From contig CAMOSU010000005.1 in NCBI GenBank assembly GCA_946625125.1, positions 1-49,843 on the forward strand: 49,843 nucleotides of DNA, in the 5' to 3' direction. Under the pieces are notes generated by a model that worked only from the letters and a program-made list of their open reading frames with translations, did no database searches and was not told the origin of the DNA. Numbering within the stretch: position 1 is the first letter of the stretch; every line of letters begins with the position of its first letter. The stretch comes from an uncultured Clostridia bacterium. GTDB taxonomy: Bacteria > Bacillota > Clostridia > Oscillospirales > Oscillospiraceae. Below are positions 35,642 to 43,963 of the stretch, one piece after another. Both the position numbers and the translations under genes were made by a program.

Positions 35642-36502
35642 CTACGGGCGGGGGTTCTGGCGTCTTGCGGCCTCTACCACATGCTTGCACAGCACGGCGG
35701 TGGTGACGCTGCCCACGCCGCCGGGGACCGGGGTGAGGGCGGCGGCCAGGGGCTCCGCCTCCTCTGCCAGCACGTCGCCGCAGAGCTTCTGCTTTTCCTC
35801 GTTCCAGCCGATGCCCACGTCAATGACGATCTGGCCGGGGCGCAGGTACTTGGCTCCCACGCTCTCCATCTGGCCGGAGGCCGCCACCACGATCTCCGCC
35901 TCCCGGGTCACGGCGGGAACGTCCACCGTCCGGGTGTGGCAGACGGTGACAGTGGCGTTGGCGTGCATCAGCATCATGGCCACGGGCCGTCCGATCACCA
36001 GGGATCTGCCGATGACCGTCACCCGCTTGCCCTTGGGGTCCACGCCGTAGTAGCGCAGCAGCTCCATGGCGGCCTGGGCGGTGCAGGGGGGGAAGCCCAG
36101 GGGCGTGTTGGTGAAGACTCCGGCCAGGGAGCCGTCGGTGCAGCCGTCCACGTCCTTTTCCGGGGCCAGCAGGCGGCGGGCCTTTTCCCCGTCCAGATGC
36201 CTGGGCAGGGGCCGGAACATGAGAATCCCGTGAACCTGGGGGTCCCGGTTCAGCTCCTCCAGGGTGTGAAAGAAGGTCTCGCTGTCCACGTCGGCGGGGA
36301 GCACCGCGTTTTTCACCCGGATGCCCAGCTTCTCGCAGCGCTTCACGGCGCCCCGCTCATAGGAGAGATCGTCGTCCCGGGCGCCTACCCGCAAAATTGC
36401 CAGGGTGGGGAGAATGCCCTCCGCCTTCAGCGCGGCCGCCTCCGCGGCCACGGTTTCGCTCAGGGCCGCCGCCACCGGCGCGCCCTTCCAAAGTTCAGCC
36501 AT
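35642..36502 (-). CDS. folD: Methylenetetrahydrofolate dehydrogenase / cyclohydrolase FolD
   Basis: Interconverts methylene- and methenyl-THF with NADP, and normally also 10-formyl-THF. The 286-residue protein has GILMFRPLPRHLD, DVDGCTDGSLAG, the nucleotide motif VTVIGRSLVIGRP, and VPGGVGSVTTAVL at the end. The catalytic YxxxK motif reads YERGA, so the lysine needed for cyclohydrolase activity in human and E. coli enzymes is Ala; a second Lys two residues on remains. The dehydrogenase half may therefore work alone. The ATG has GGAGG upstream. The TAG stop comes from flanking repeat sequence. It follows the acyltransfer cassette by 51 bases, possibly as the last gene of that operon. Confidence 0.93.
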   Translation of the reverse strand: MAELWKGAPVAAALSETVAAEAAALKAEGILPTLAILRVGARDDDLSYERGAVKRCEKLGIRVKNAVLPADVDSETFFHTLEELNRDPQVHGILMFRPLPRHLDGEKARRLLAPEKDVDGCTDGSLAGVFTNTPLGFPPCTAQAAMELLRYYGVDPKGKRVTVIGRSLVIGRPVAMMLMHANATVTVCHTRTVDVPAVTREAEIVVAASGQMESVGAKYLRPGQIVIDVGIGWNEEKQKLCGDVLAEEAEPLAAALTPVPGGVGSVTTAVLCKHVVEAARRQNPRP

Positions 36503-36553
36503 GAGAATACCTCCTGTGGGTTGTTGTGATTTGTATGCTTCCGGCGAAGGGCT

Positions 36554-37723
36554 TTACCGCAGATCCCCGTTGCCCTCGGTGCCGGTGTAGTTGAGACTGT
36601 CCCGGATCAGCACCACCAGATCGGCGGGATGGAGGCGCAGATACTCCGTCAGACTCATGTCCCGATAGTAGCGGAAGTCCAGACTTCGGATCTCGTTGAA
36701 GCTGCCCACGCAGAGGGCCTCCACCGGATTGGTGAAGGAGTCCCCCACAATCAGCAGATTGGGCAGCTCCGGGCGGTGGGTCCGGATCACCGTCTCCCCG
36801 AAATCTCCTCCCATGTAGGCGGAGTAGTCCACGGGCTGTCCCTCCGGGGGCAGCGCCAGCAGGGGAGCGTCGGTGCGGACGCCGTTGTCCCGGCGGGAGT
36901 AGGAGGGCATGCAGGCCGGATCGAAGCCCAGAAGCTGCTCCGTCACCGGGGACAGACCGTAGAGCTTCCGGTTGTAGGATCCGTAGAAGGGATTGGACAG
37001 GGGGGCGATCTTCAGAGTCTCTTGGGAGAGCAGCGGCACCGGCAGGCCCTGGGCCTCGCTCCAGGCGCAGATGGTCCGGTAGGCCAGATAGGCTCCCCGG
37101 AGATTGTAGTGGTGGTCCACCCGGGAGTAGAAGTCCTCCGGGTGCTCCCCCATCTCCTCAATGAGATACCGGGCCTCAATGCCCCGCTCCGCCGCGGCCT
37201 CCCGAAAGGCCGCCGCCAGCTTTTGATAATAGGCCACATGGTTGTGGATGTAGGAGGGGTAGCTGTCCCGGAAGACCACGGACTGTCCCTCTATCCCCAG
37301 GTAGAGGAAGTGCCCGCCCCAGGCCTCCGCCGCCTCCCGGATGGGGACCAGCCGCTCCGCGGCGGCCTGTCCCAGAGACCGGGCTTCCTCGGGCTCCGGG
37401 TACTTCTCTCCCAGATAGGGCAGCAGCACCTCCCGGCCCAGCACCAGGTCGTTCACCAGGGTCTGCCGCTTCACCCGGAGCCGCAGCCAGAGCTGGTCCC
37501 GCAGTATGGCGTCCCGCCAGGCCACGTGGTCCGACAGGTAGTGATCCCAGTCCTGGAAGAGCCTGCCGCTCCACAGGGCCTCCCAGGACAGGGCGGGCCG
37601 GGGCGCCAGACTCCGGTTCTCGTAGACGGATTCGGCCTGCTTCGGGCCGAGGAGAGTGCAGAACAGAAAGACGGCGGTGAGCACCACCAAAATCAGCACA
37701 AAACAGCGTTTGATCAGCTTCAT
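36554..37723 (-). CDS. DHHW-type (AlgX/AlgJ-like) SGNH acyltransfer protein, paralogue 2
   Basis: A 389-residue protein with one N-terminal membrane helix (about residues 8-23) and an extracytoplasmic SGNH-like domain. Motifs: YENRSLAPRP, DHVAWRD (65-71), VDHHYNLRGA and IVGDSFTNP with the likely catalytic Ser. The DHHW family is related to AlgJ/AlgX, which add acetyl groups to exopolysaccharides. It lies 12 bases after the MBOAT gene and shares about half of its residues with the other DHHW gene at 39178-40353, so the two arose by duplication. The polymer substrate is unknown. GGCGGTGG serves as ribosome-binding site. Confidence 0.83.
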   Translation of the reverse strand: MKLIKRCFVLILVVLTAVFLFCTLLGPKQAESVYENRSLAPRPALSWEALWSGRLFQDWDHYLSDHVAWRDAILRDQLWLRLRVKRQTLVNDLVLGREVLLPYLGEKYPEPEEARSLGQAAAERLVPIREAAEAWGGHFLYLGIEGQSVVFRDSYPSYIHNHVAYYQKLAAAFREAAAERGIEARYLIEEMGEHPEDFYSRVDHHYNLRGAYLAYRTICAWSEAQGLPVPLLSQETLKIAPLSNPFYGSYNRKLYGLSPVTEQLLGFDPACMPSYSRRDNGVRTDAPLLALPPEGQPVDYSAYMGGDFGETVIRTHRPELPNLLIVGDSFTNPVEALCVGSFNEIRSLDFRYYRDMSLTEYLRLHPADLVVLIRDSLNYTGTEGNGDLR

Positions 37724-37735
37724 ATTGCCACCGCC

Positions 37736-39136
37736 TCAGAAGCGGAAATAGATGAAGGCGTTGAAGCTGCTCCCGGTGAGGGCCAGCACGGACAGCACCA
37801 GGACAATCAGCAGCCACAGGCAGCGCAGCAGCTCCGCCCAGGGCTTGTCCGCCCCGCGCCGGAACAGGCGCAGGGGCAGGGGGGTACACAGGGCCGCGCC
37901 AAACAGAAATTCCGGCACGTTTTGCCGCAGCACCAGAAGCGTATGGTCAAAGCCCCCCCGGAAGCGGAAAAGATCGGCCAGATAGCCCCCAAGCTGGGGC
38001 AGCTCGGTGCAGTTGAAAATCACCCAGCCCAGCATAATCAAAATCAGAGCGTAGGCGTGGCGCAGGACCCCGGGAAGCTTCTCCAGGGCCTTGCCCAGAA
38101 GGAACTTCTCCAGAATCAGCAGCACGCACCAGTACAGGCCCCAGAGCACAAAGTTCCAGGAGGCCCCGTGCCACAGGCCCGTCAGGGCCCAGACCGCGAA
38201 GAGGTTCAGAATCTGCCGGGGCAGGCCTCTGCGATTGCCCCCCAGGGGGATATAAACGTAGTCCCGGAACCAGGAGGACAGGGAGATGTGCCAGCGCCGC
38301 CAGAAGTCCGTGATGCTCTTGGCTGTGTAGGGATAGTTGAAGTTTTCCAAAAAATGGAAGCCGAACATCCGGCCCATGCCGATGGCCATATCGGAATAGG
38401 CGGAGAAGTCGAAGTAGATTTGCAGGCCGTAGAGGAAGGCGCCCAGCCAGGCGGTGGGAGTGGCGCGAAGGGCGCTGTCCATGGCAAAGATGGTTTCCGC
38501 CTCCGCCCCGAAGGCGTTGGCCAGCAGGAGCTTCTTGCCCAGGCCCATGATGAAGCGCTGGAGTCCCTGATAGACGTCCTCGAAGCCCTCCTGCCGTCCG
38601 GTGATCTCCGCGGCGATGGTCTCATAGCGGACAATGGGGCCGGCCACAAGCTGGGGGAAGAGGGAGACGTAGAGGGCCACATACAGGGGGTTCCGCTGGG
38701 CCGCCACCTTGCCCCGATAGACGTCAAACACATAGCTCATGGATTGGAAGGTAAAGAAGGAGATTCCGATGGGCATGATAATCTCCGGTACGCTGACGGA
38801 AAGGGACAGAAGGCTGTTGAGCGTGCGCAGAAAGAGCCCGGCGTACTTAAAGTACCCCAGGACCCCAAGGCAGACCAGCAGCTCCACCCAGAGGCCCAGC
38901 CGCCGGAGACTCCGCCGCTCCCCTGCCCGTTCTATGAGCAGGGCGCTGAAATAGCTGACGGCAATCACCGCCAGCATCAAAAGCACGCCCCGGGCCTCCC
39001 CCCAGAAGTAGAACAGCAGGGAGAAAGCCAGCAGGACGAGGTTCCGGAGGGTGCGGAAGCGGCGGGGAATCAGAAAATAGCACAGGCACACCGCCGGAAA
39101 GAAAACGATCAAAAATGAAAAGCTGCTGAATACCAT
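37736..39136 (-). CDS. MBOAT-family O-acyltransferase (AlgI/DltB-like)
   Basis: A 466-residue membrane protein with about ten helices. The catalytic MBOAT motif is TGLWHGASWNF with His323; a second conserved His283 lies in DFWRRWHISLSSWFRDYVYIPLGG, the family signature. It moves acyl groups, usually acetyl, across the membrane to a partner that attaches them to a surface polymer; the partners are probably the flanking DHHW proteins. The gene order glyS-DHHW-MBOAT-DHHW with gaps of 12-41 bases suggests one operon. The ribosome-binding site is weak: GAGGAACGGACGG lies 17 bases before the ATG. dltB is unlikely because dltA and dltC are absent. Confidence 0.92.
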   Translation of the reverse strand: MVFSSFSFLIVFFPAVCLCYFLIPRRFRTLRNLVLLAFSLLFYFWGEARGVLLMLAVIAVSYFSALLIERAGERRSLRRLGLWVELLVCLGVLGYFKYAGLFLRTLNSLLSLSVSVPEIIMPIGISFFTFQSMSYVFDVYRGKVAAQRNPLYVALYVSLFPQLVAGPIVRYETIAAEITGRQEGFEDVYQGLQRFIMGLGKKLLLANAFGAEAETIFAMDSALRATPTAWLGAFLYGLQIYFDFSAYSDMAIGMGRMFGFHFLENFNYPYTAKSITDFWRRWHISLSSWFRDYVYIPLGGNRRGLPRQILNLFAVWALTGLWHGASWNFVLWGLYWCVLLILEKFLLGKALEKLPGVLRHAYALILIMLGWVIFNCTELPQLGGYLADLFRFRGGFDHTLLVLRQNVPEFLFGAALCTPLPLRLFRRGADKPWAELLRCLWLLIVLVLSVLALTGSSFNAFIYFRF

Positions 39137-39177
39137 GGCAGAAACCGTCCGTTCCTCTTTTGTTTCCCGGGGATGAC

Positions 39178-40353
39178 TCAGCGCAGATCGCCGTTGCCCT
39201 GGATCGCGCAGTAATGCAGGCTGTCCCGGATCACCACCACCAGATCCGCGGGGTAGTCCCGCAGATACTCAGTCAGGGTCATGCCCTCATAGTAGCGGAA
39301 GTCCAGACTCCGCAGCTCGTTGAAGCTGTAGACGCAGAGGGCCTCCACGGGGTTTGTAAAGGAGTCTCCCACAATCAGAATGTTGGGCAGCTCCGGGCGC
39401 TCCGTCCGGATGACGGTCTCCGCGATGTCGCCCCCCATATAGGCGTCGTATTGCACCGGCGCTCCCTCCTCAGGCAGGGTCAGCAGGGGCGCGTCCGTCC
39501 GCTGTCCGTAGTCCCAGCGGGTGTAGGCGGGCAGGCACGCCGGGTCAAACAGGAGCAGCCGCTCCTGGATGGGGGACAGGTCATAGAGCTTTCGGCTGTA
39601 GGAGCCGTAGAAGACGCTGGAGGAGGGATGGATATTCAGAGCCTCCCGGTCCAGGATGGGGAGCTCCAGCCCCTGCTCCCGCCCCCATTGACAGAGGGCG
39701 GCATAGGCCTCGTAGGCCCCGTTGAGATTGAAATGGTGATCCACCCGGGAATACCAGTCCGCCGGGTCGCTGTCCGCGGGCAGCAGATCCCGGAGAAAGA
39801 GCGCCGGCAGGCCCTGGGCCTCTGCCGCTGCCCGGAATGCCCGCTCCACGCCGCTGTAATAGGCGACCAGATGGTTGAGATAGGACGGGTAGGCGGAGGC
39901 AAAGGCCATGCTCTGTTCGTCAACGCCCAGGTAGAGGAAGCGGCCGCCATAGGCTTCCACCGCGTCCCGGATGGAACCCAGCCGTTCCGCCATCTCCCGG
40001 GCGGGGGTATCATAATCATAGCCGTCGTAGCTGACGAAGCCCAGGTCGGGCAGCAGGGCTTCCCGGGTGATGACCACGTCGTTCACCACCACCTGCCGTT
40101 TCGCGTTGAGCCGCAGCCAGAGCCAGTCCCGCATCATCTCATCCCGCCAGGCGGCATGATCGCTGAAGTAGAGATCCCAGCCGTCAAAGTAGCTGCCGTC
40201 CCAGACAGCCTGGGCCGTCAGGGCGGGGTGGGCCGCCAGGCGCCGGTTCTCATGGACGGAGAGGGTCTGCCTCCGGTCCCGAAGGGTGACAAAGAGGAAA
40301 ACGGCGGTCAGCAGGACCAGGACCAGGACAAAGCCTCGCTTAATCAGCCTCAT
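39178..40353 (-). CDS. DHHW-type (AlgX/AlgJ-like) SGNH acyltransfer protein, paralogue 1
   Basis: A 391-residue protein close in sequence to the one at 36554-37723, with the same start MRLIKRGFVLVLVLLTAVFLF (one helix), HENRRLAAHP, DHAAWRDE, SRVDHHFNLNGA and IVGDSFTNP. The catalytic triad of SGNH hydrolases is likely Ser in GDS plus Asp and His in DHHFN. It begins 18 bases after glyS with AGAGGTG upstream, and is followed 41 bases later by the MBOAT gene. Two non-identical DHHW proteins around one MBOAT could act on two positions or polymers. Confidence 0.83.
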   Translation of the reverse strand: MRLIKRGFVLVLVLLTAVFLFVTLRDRRQTLSVHENRRLAAHPALTAQAVWDGSYFDGWDLYFSDHAAWRDEMMRDWLWLRLNAKRQVVVNDVVITREALLPDLGFVSYDGYDYDTPAREMAERLGSIRDAVEAYGGRFLYLGVDEQSMAFASAYPSYLNHLVAYYSGVERAFRAAAEAQGLPALFLRDLLPADSDPADWYSRVDHHFNLNGAYEAYAALCQWGREQGLELPILDREALNIHPSSSVFYGSYSRKLYDLSPIQERLLLFDPACLPAYTRWDYGQRTDAPLLTLPEEGAPVQYDAYMGGDIAETVIRTERPELPNILIVGDSFTNPVEALCVYSFNELRSLDFRYYEGMTLTEYLRDYPADLVVVIRDSLHYCAIQGNGDLR

Positions 40354-40371
40354 GGCAACACCTCTCAGCGC

Positions 40372-41775
40372 TCAGTTCACATGCTCCGCCAGCCAGTTTT
40401 TCAGCTCCGCGATGGGGACCCGCACCTGCTCCATGGTATCCCGGTCCCGGATGGTGACGGCGTTGTCGGCCTCCACGCCCTTTTCGGGGTCTCCCACGGT
40501 GTCGAAGTCCACGGTGACGCAGTAGGGGGTGCCGATCTCGTCGGCCCGGCGGTAGCGCTTGCCGATGGAGCCGGTGTCGTCGTAGTCCACCATGAAGTCC
40601 TTGGCCAGCAGGTCCCGGAGCTCCATGGCCTTGTCCCCCAGCTTCTTGCTCAGAGGCAGGATGGAGGCCTTGATGGGGGCCACGGAGGGCTTCAGGCGCA
40701 GCACCACCCGGACGTCGTTCTTGGCCTCGTCCACCACTTCCTCGTCGTAGGCCTGGCAGAGCAGGGCCAGAACGGTGCGGTCCAGGCCGTAGGTGGACTC
40801 CACGATGTAGGGAATGTAGCGCTCGTTGGTGTAGGGGTCCAGATAGTCCATCTTCTGGCCGGAATACTCCTGATGCCGGCTCAGGTCGAAGTTGGTGCGG
40901 TCATGGGTGCCGTTGATTTCGCCCCAGCCGATGGTGGGGAAGAGGAACTCAATGTCGCAGGCGGCGGCGGCGTAGTGGGCCAGCTTCTCATGGTCGTGGA
41001 AGCGGAGATTCTCAGCGGGCAGGCCCAGATCCTCAAAGAACTGCTTGCCGTAGTTCTTGAAGTATTCGTAGAGCTCCAGGTCGTCTCCGGGCTTGCAGAA
41101 GGTCTGGAACTCCATCTGCTCAAACTCGATGGTGCGGAAGGTGAAGTTGCCCGGGGTGATCTCGTTGCGGAAGGCCTTGCCGATCTGACCGATGGAGAAG
41201 GGCAGCTTGGCCCGCATGGAGCGCAGGACGTTGGGGTAGTTGACGTACTCGCCCTGGGCGTTCTCCGGCCGCAGATAGATGACGGATTTCGCGTCGTTGG
41301 TGACGCCGCGATAGGTCTGGAACATCAGGTTGAATTCCCGGATGTCGGTGAAGTTGTGCTTGCCGCAGTGGGGGCAGGGGATGGAGTGGGCCTTGATGTA
41401 GTCGAACATCTCCTCCTTGGTCATGCCGTCGGCGTGGGCCTCGGGGTCAAACTCGTCGATCAGATTGTCGGCGCGGAAGCGCATCTTGCACTCCTTGCAG
41501 TCCAGCAGGGGGTCGGAGAAGGAGCCCACGTGGCCGCTGGCCTCCCAGACTCTGGGGTTCATGAGGATGTCGGCGTCCACCTCGAAGGAGTTGTGCCGCT
41601 CCTGGATGAAGCGCTTGCGCCAGGCGTCCTTGACGTTGTTCTTCAGCCGGGTCCCCAGGGGGCCGTAGTCCCAGGTGTTGGCCAGGCCGCCGTAGATCTC
41701 GGAGCCCGCGAAGATAAAGCCCCGGTTCTTGCACAGGGCCACGATTTTTTCCATGGTTTTTTCGGTGTTGTTCAT
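40372..41775 (-). CDS. glyS: Glycyl-tRNA synthetase, class II homodimeric type
   Basis: Charges tRNA-Gly. The 467-residue protein is the single-chain (eukaryote/archaea-like) type, with YGGLANTWDYGPLG, a zinc site CKEC (94-97 region) with CPHC, motif 2 FRNEITPG.FTFRT and motif 3 TYGLDRTVLALL. The C-terminal anticodon domain starts near KPSVAPIKASI. GGAGG precedes the ATG. It has a strong promoter and a leader of about 140 bases, in which I do not see a T-box. Glycine links it to the nearby glyA; the DHHW-MBOAT genes follow at 18 bases. A more usual symbol for this type in some genomes is glyQS. Confidence 0.95.
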   Translation of the reverse strand: MNNTEKTMEKIVALCKNRGFIFAGSEIYGGLANTWDYGPLGTRLKNNVKDAWRKRFIQERHNSFEVDADILMNPRVWEASGHVGSFSDPLLDCKECKMRFRADNLIDEFDPEAHADGMTKEEMFDYIKAHSIPCPHCGKHNFTDIREFNLMFQTYRGVTNDAKSVIYLRPENAQGEYVNYPNVLRSMRAKLPFSIGQIGKAFRNEITPGNFTFRTIEFEQMEFQTFCKPGDDLELYEYFKNYGKQFFEDLGLPAENLRFHDHEKLAHYAAAACDIEFLFPTIGWGEINGTHDRTNFDLSRHQEYSGQKMDYLDPYTNERYIPYIVESTYGLDRTVLALLCQAYDEEVVDEAKNDVRVVLRLKPSVAPIKASILPLSKKLGDKAMELRDLLAKDFMVDYDDTGSIGKRYRRADEIGTPYCVTVDFDTVGDPEKGVEADNAVTIRDRDTMEQVRVPIAELKNWLAEHVN

Positions 41776-42252
41776 ATTGGTACCTCCATGACGGATTGGG
41801 TTACGTTGGAAAAGGCATCAGGCATCAGGGACGCCCGCCACAGGCGGAAGCCGCCCGCCCTCGCCGTTCTTTTGCCAGGCATTCGTGGATTCGCCGGTGG
41901 GCAAAATCAGACAAAGTAATTATAGCGTTTTTTCGGTATAAGTCAAGCAAAAATCGGTGCTTCACCCCGTCGTCGGGAGGCAGAAAGGTCTTTTCCCCCC
42001 GGTTTTTCAAATTCCATGGGAAAACGAAGAAAAAACAGTGGAAATTTCCGGCGAAATGGGGTATAATCCCTGGGAATGAACCAAGGCAGGTGTCAGCGGG
42101 GAACGGAACCGCTCTCGCCCGGAACGCCGCCTCATCCGACCCGCTTCGCGGGCCGCCTTCCCCTCCGGGGGAAGGCTTTGGCGCGCCGCCGCGGGCGGCT
42201 TCCCTGTTGCCTGATGCCTGTTGCCGAAAATAACACAGCGAGGAAACAACAC
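41776..42252. other. Divergent intergenic region of about 480 bases
   Basis: Contains the glyS promoter and leader on the minus strand, and on the plus strand a perfect TATAAT (42062-42067) with a weak -35 (TGGAAA, 42039-42044) for the smsC-smsB pair. Between that promoter and the smsC ATG lie about 185 bases of GC-rich repeats (CGCTTCGCGGGCCGCC, CCCCTCCGGGGGAAGGC). No gene is visible. Confidence 0.6.
41919..41946 (-). promoter_or_regulatory. Promoter of glyS (possibly the whole glyS-DHHW-MBOAT-DHHW-folD unit)
   Basis: Minus strand: TTGACT (41941-41946), 16-base spacer, perfect TATAAT (41919-41924). The glyS ATG is about 140 bases downstream. Confidence 0.82.
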
Positions 42253-42996
42253 ATGCTTGAACTGCAACACCTCTCCTTCCAGGTCAACGACCCGGCGGGG
42301 GAAAAGGAAATTGTCCGGGACGTGAATCTCACCATTCCGGACCGGGAGCTGGTGGTGATCACCGGCCCCAACGGCGGCGGCAAGTCCACCCTGGCCCGGC
42401 TCATTGCCGGGGTGGAGACCCCCACCGGGGGCAGCATCCGCTTCAACGGGGAGGACATCACCCGGGCTTCCGTCACCGACCGGGCCAGGGCGGGCATTGC
42501 CTACGCCTTCCAGCAGCCGGTGCGCTTCAAGGGCCTCCGGGTTCTGGACCTGCTGCGCATCGCCGCGGGCAGGAAGCTGGACATCTCCGCCGCCTGCGAA
42601 TATCTGTCGGCGGTGGGGCTCTGCGCCAAGGACTACATTGACCGGGAGGTGAACGCCTCTCTCTCCGGCGGCGAGCTCAAGCGCATTGAGATCGCCACGG
42701 TGCTGGCCCGGGGGGCCAAGCTCTCCATCTTCGACGAGCCCGAGGCGGGCATTGACCTGTGGAGCTTCCAGAATCTCATCCAGGTTTTTGAAAATCTGCG
42801 CCGGAACATCCGGGACAGCGCCATTCTGATCATCTCCCACCAGGAGCGCATCCTGGCGGTGGCGGATCGGATCATAGTCATTCAGGAGGGCAGGGTTCTG
42901 CGGCAGGGAAGCAGAGACGAGATCCTGCCCACGCTGATCGGCACCGCCTCCGCGGTGCGGGCCTGCCGTCAGGCGGACCAGGGAGGTGCGCAATGA
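42253..42996 (+). CDS. SufC/SmsC-like ATPase of a minimal SUF (SMS) Fe-S system
   Basis: A 247-residue cytoplasmic ABC ATPase. Walker A is GPNGGGKS (38-45), the signature LSGGELKR (137-144), Walker B ending SIFDEPEAGID (158-168), and IISHQER holds the switch His. The Q-loop region is FQQPVRFKG, as in SufC rather than in importers. The next gene overlaps by four bases and encodes a SufB-like scaffold, so the pair forms a two-protein SmsCB-type system (described as the minimal ancestor of SUF). ATG 42253 is chosen for the AGGAAAC upstream and alignment with SufC; frames extend further 5' but contain repeat sequence. Confidence 0.9.
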   Translation: MLELQHLSFQVNDPAGEKEIVRDVNLTIPDRELVVITGPNGGGKSTLARLIAGVETPTGGSIRFNGEDITRASVTDRARAGIAYAFQQPVRFKGLRVLDLLRIAAGRKLDISAACEYLSAVGLCAKDYIDREVNASLSGGELKRIEIATVLARGAKLSIFDEPEAGIDLWSFQNLIQVFENLRRNIRDSAILIISHQERILAVADRIIVIQEGRVLRQGSRDEILPTLIGTASAVRACRQADQGGAQ

Positions 42997-43919
42997 AACA
43001 GCTTGACGAAATCCAGCTCCGGCTGCTCCGGGAGGTGGCGGAGCTCCACAGCGTTCCCGAGGGGGCCTACAACATCCGGGCCAACGGCGAATCCGCCGCC
43101 CGGGCCTCCACCGCCAACATCGAGATTGTCTCCAAGACGGACAAGCCCGGCATCGACGTGACCATCAAGCCCGGCACCAAAAACGAGAGCGTCCACATCC
43201 CCGTGGTGCTCACCGAGTCCGGCCTCAAGGAGACGGTCTACAACGATTTCCACATCGGCCGGGACGCCGACGTGGTGATCGTGGCGGGCTGCGGCATCGA
43301 CAACTGCGGCAACCAGGACGCCCAGCACGACGGCATCCACCGCTTTTTCCTGGAGCCCGGCGCCCATGTGAAGTATGTGGAGAAGCACTACGGCTCCGGC
43401 AGCGGCAGGGGCAAGCGGATTCTGAATCCCGTCACCGAGCTGACCATGGAGGAAAACAGCTCCATGGAGATGGAAATGGTGCAGATCAAGGGGGTGGACG
43501 ACACCCAGCGCACCACCCGGGCGGAGCTGAAGGCCGGGGCAAAGCTGGTGGTCCGGGAGCGGCTCATGACCCACGAAAGCCAGCGGGCCGTCTCCGTCTA
43601 CGCCGTGGCCCTCAACGGGGCCGGCTCCAGCGCGGACCTGGTCTCCCGCTCCGTGGCCCGGGACGACTCCTATCAGAAGTTTGACGCCACCATCCTGGGC
43701 AACGCCCCCTGCCAGGGCCACACGGAATGCGACTCCATCATCATGGACCGGGGCCGCATCCTGGCGGTGCCGGGGCTGGAGGCCAACTGCGTGGACGCGG
43801 CCCTGGTCCACGAGGCCGCCATCGGGAAAATCGCCGGAGAACAGCTCATCAAGCTCATGACCCTGGGTCTCACCGAGGCCGAGGCGGAGGAGCAGATCAT
43901 CAACGGCTTCCTGAAATAA
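42993..43919 (+). CDS. SufB/SmsB-like Fe-S scaffold protein
   Basis: A 308-residue protein, far shorter than E. coli SufB (495), with the C-terminal core of SufB/SufD: VYNDFHIGRDADVVIVAG, GSGRGKRILNPVTELTM, then TECDSIIMDRGRI, EANCVDAALVHEAAIGKI. Cys100, 105, 240, 246 and 266 and the following His-Glu (VHEAAIGKI) are candidate cluster ligands. No separate SufD, SufS or SufU follows, consistent with the SMS type in which SmsB forms a homodimer. ATGA overlap with smsC means tight coupling. Sulfur could come from the IscS encoded at 27823. Confidence 0.9.
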   Translation: MKQLDEIQLRLLREVAELHSVPEGAYNIRANGESAARASTANIEIVSKTDKPGIDVTIKPGTKNESVHIPVVLTESGLKETVYNDFHIGRDADVVIVAGCGIDNCGNQDAQHDGIHRFFLEPGAHVKYVEKHYGSGSGRGKRILNPVTELTMEENSSMEMEMVQIKGVDDTQRTTRAELKAGAKLVVRERLMTHESQRAVSVYAVALNGAGSSADLVSRSVARDDSYQKFDATILGNAPCQGHTECDSIIMDRGRILAVPGLEANCVDAALVHEAAIGKIAGEQLIKLMTLGLTEAEAEEQIINGFLK

Positions 43920-43963
43920 CAGAACGGGAACCGGACGCTCACCCGGCGTCCGGTTCCCGTTGT
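43920..43963. terminator. Hairpin shared by convergent genes
   Basis: A perfect 16-bp stem, AACGGGAACCGGACGC/GCGTCCGGTTCCCGTT, with a 7-base loop that holds the stop codon of the flippase gene. One arm codes for the last residues of the flippase, and the other follows smsB. There is no T run, so termination is uncertain; RNA stability or transcription pausing is possible. Confidence 0.6.

Noticed and set aside
37736-39136. MBOAT gene as dltB of the D-alanylation operon
   Set aside because: dltA, dltC and dltD are not adjacent, whereas AlgX/AlgJ-like DHHW genes flank it on both sides.
41776-41920. T-box riboswitch in the glyS leader
   Set aside because: No T-box sequence (TGGNACCGCG-like), no specifier loop layout, and the leader is short and partly repeat-derived.
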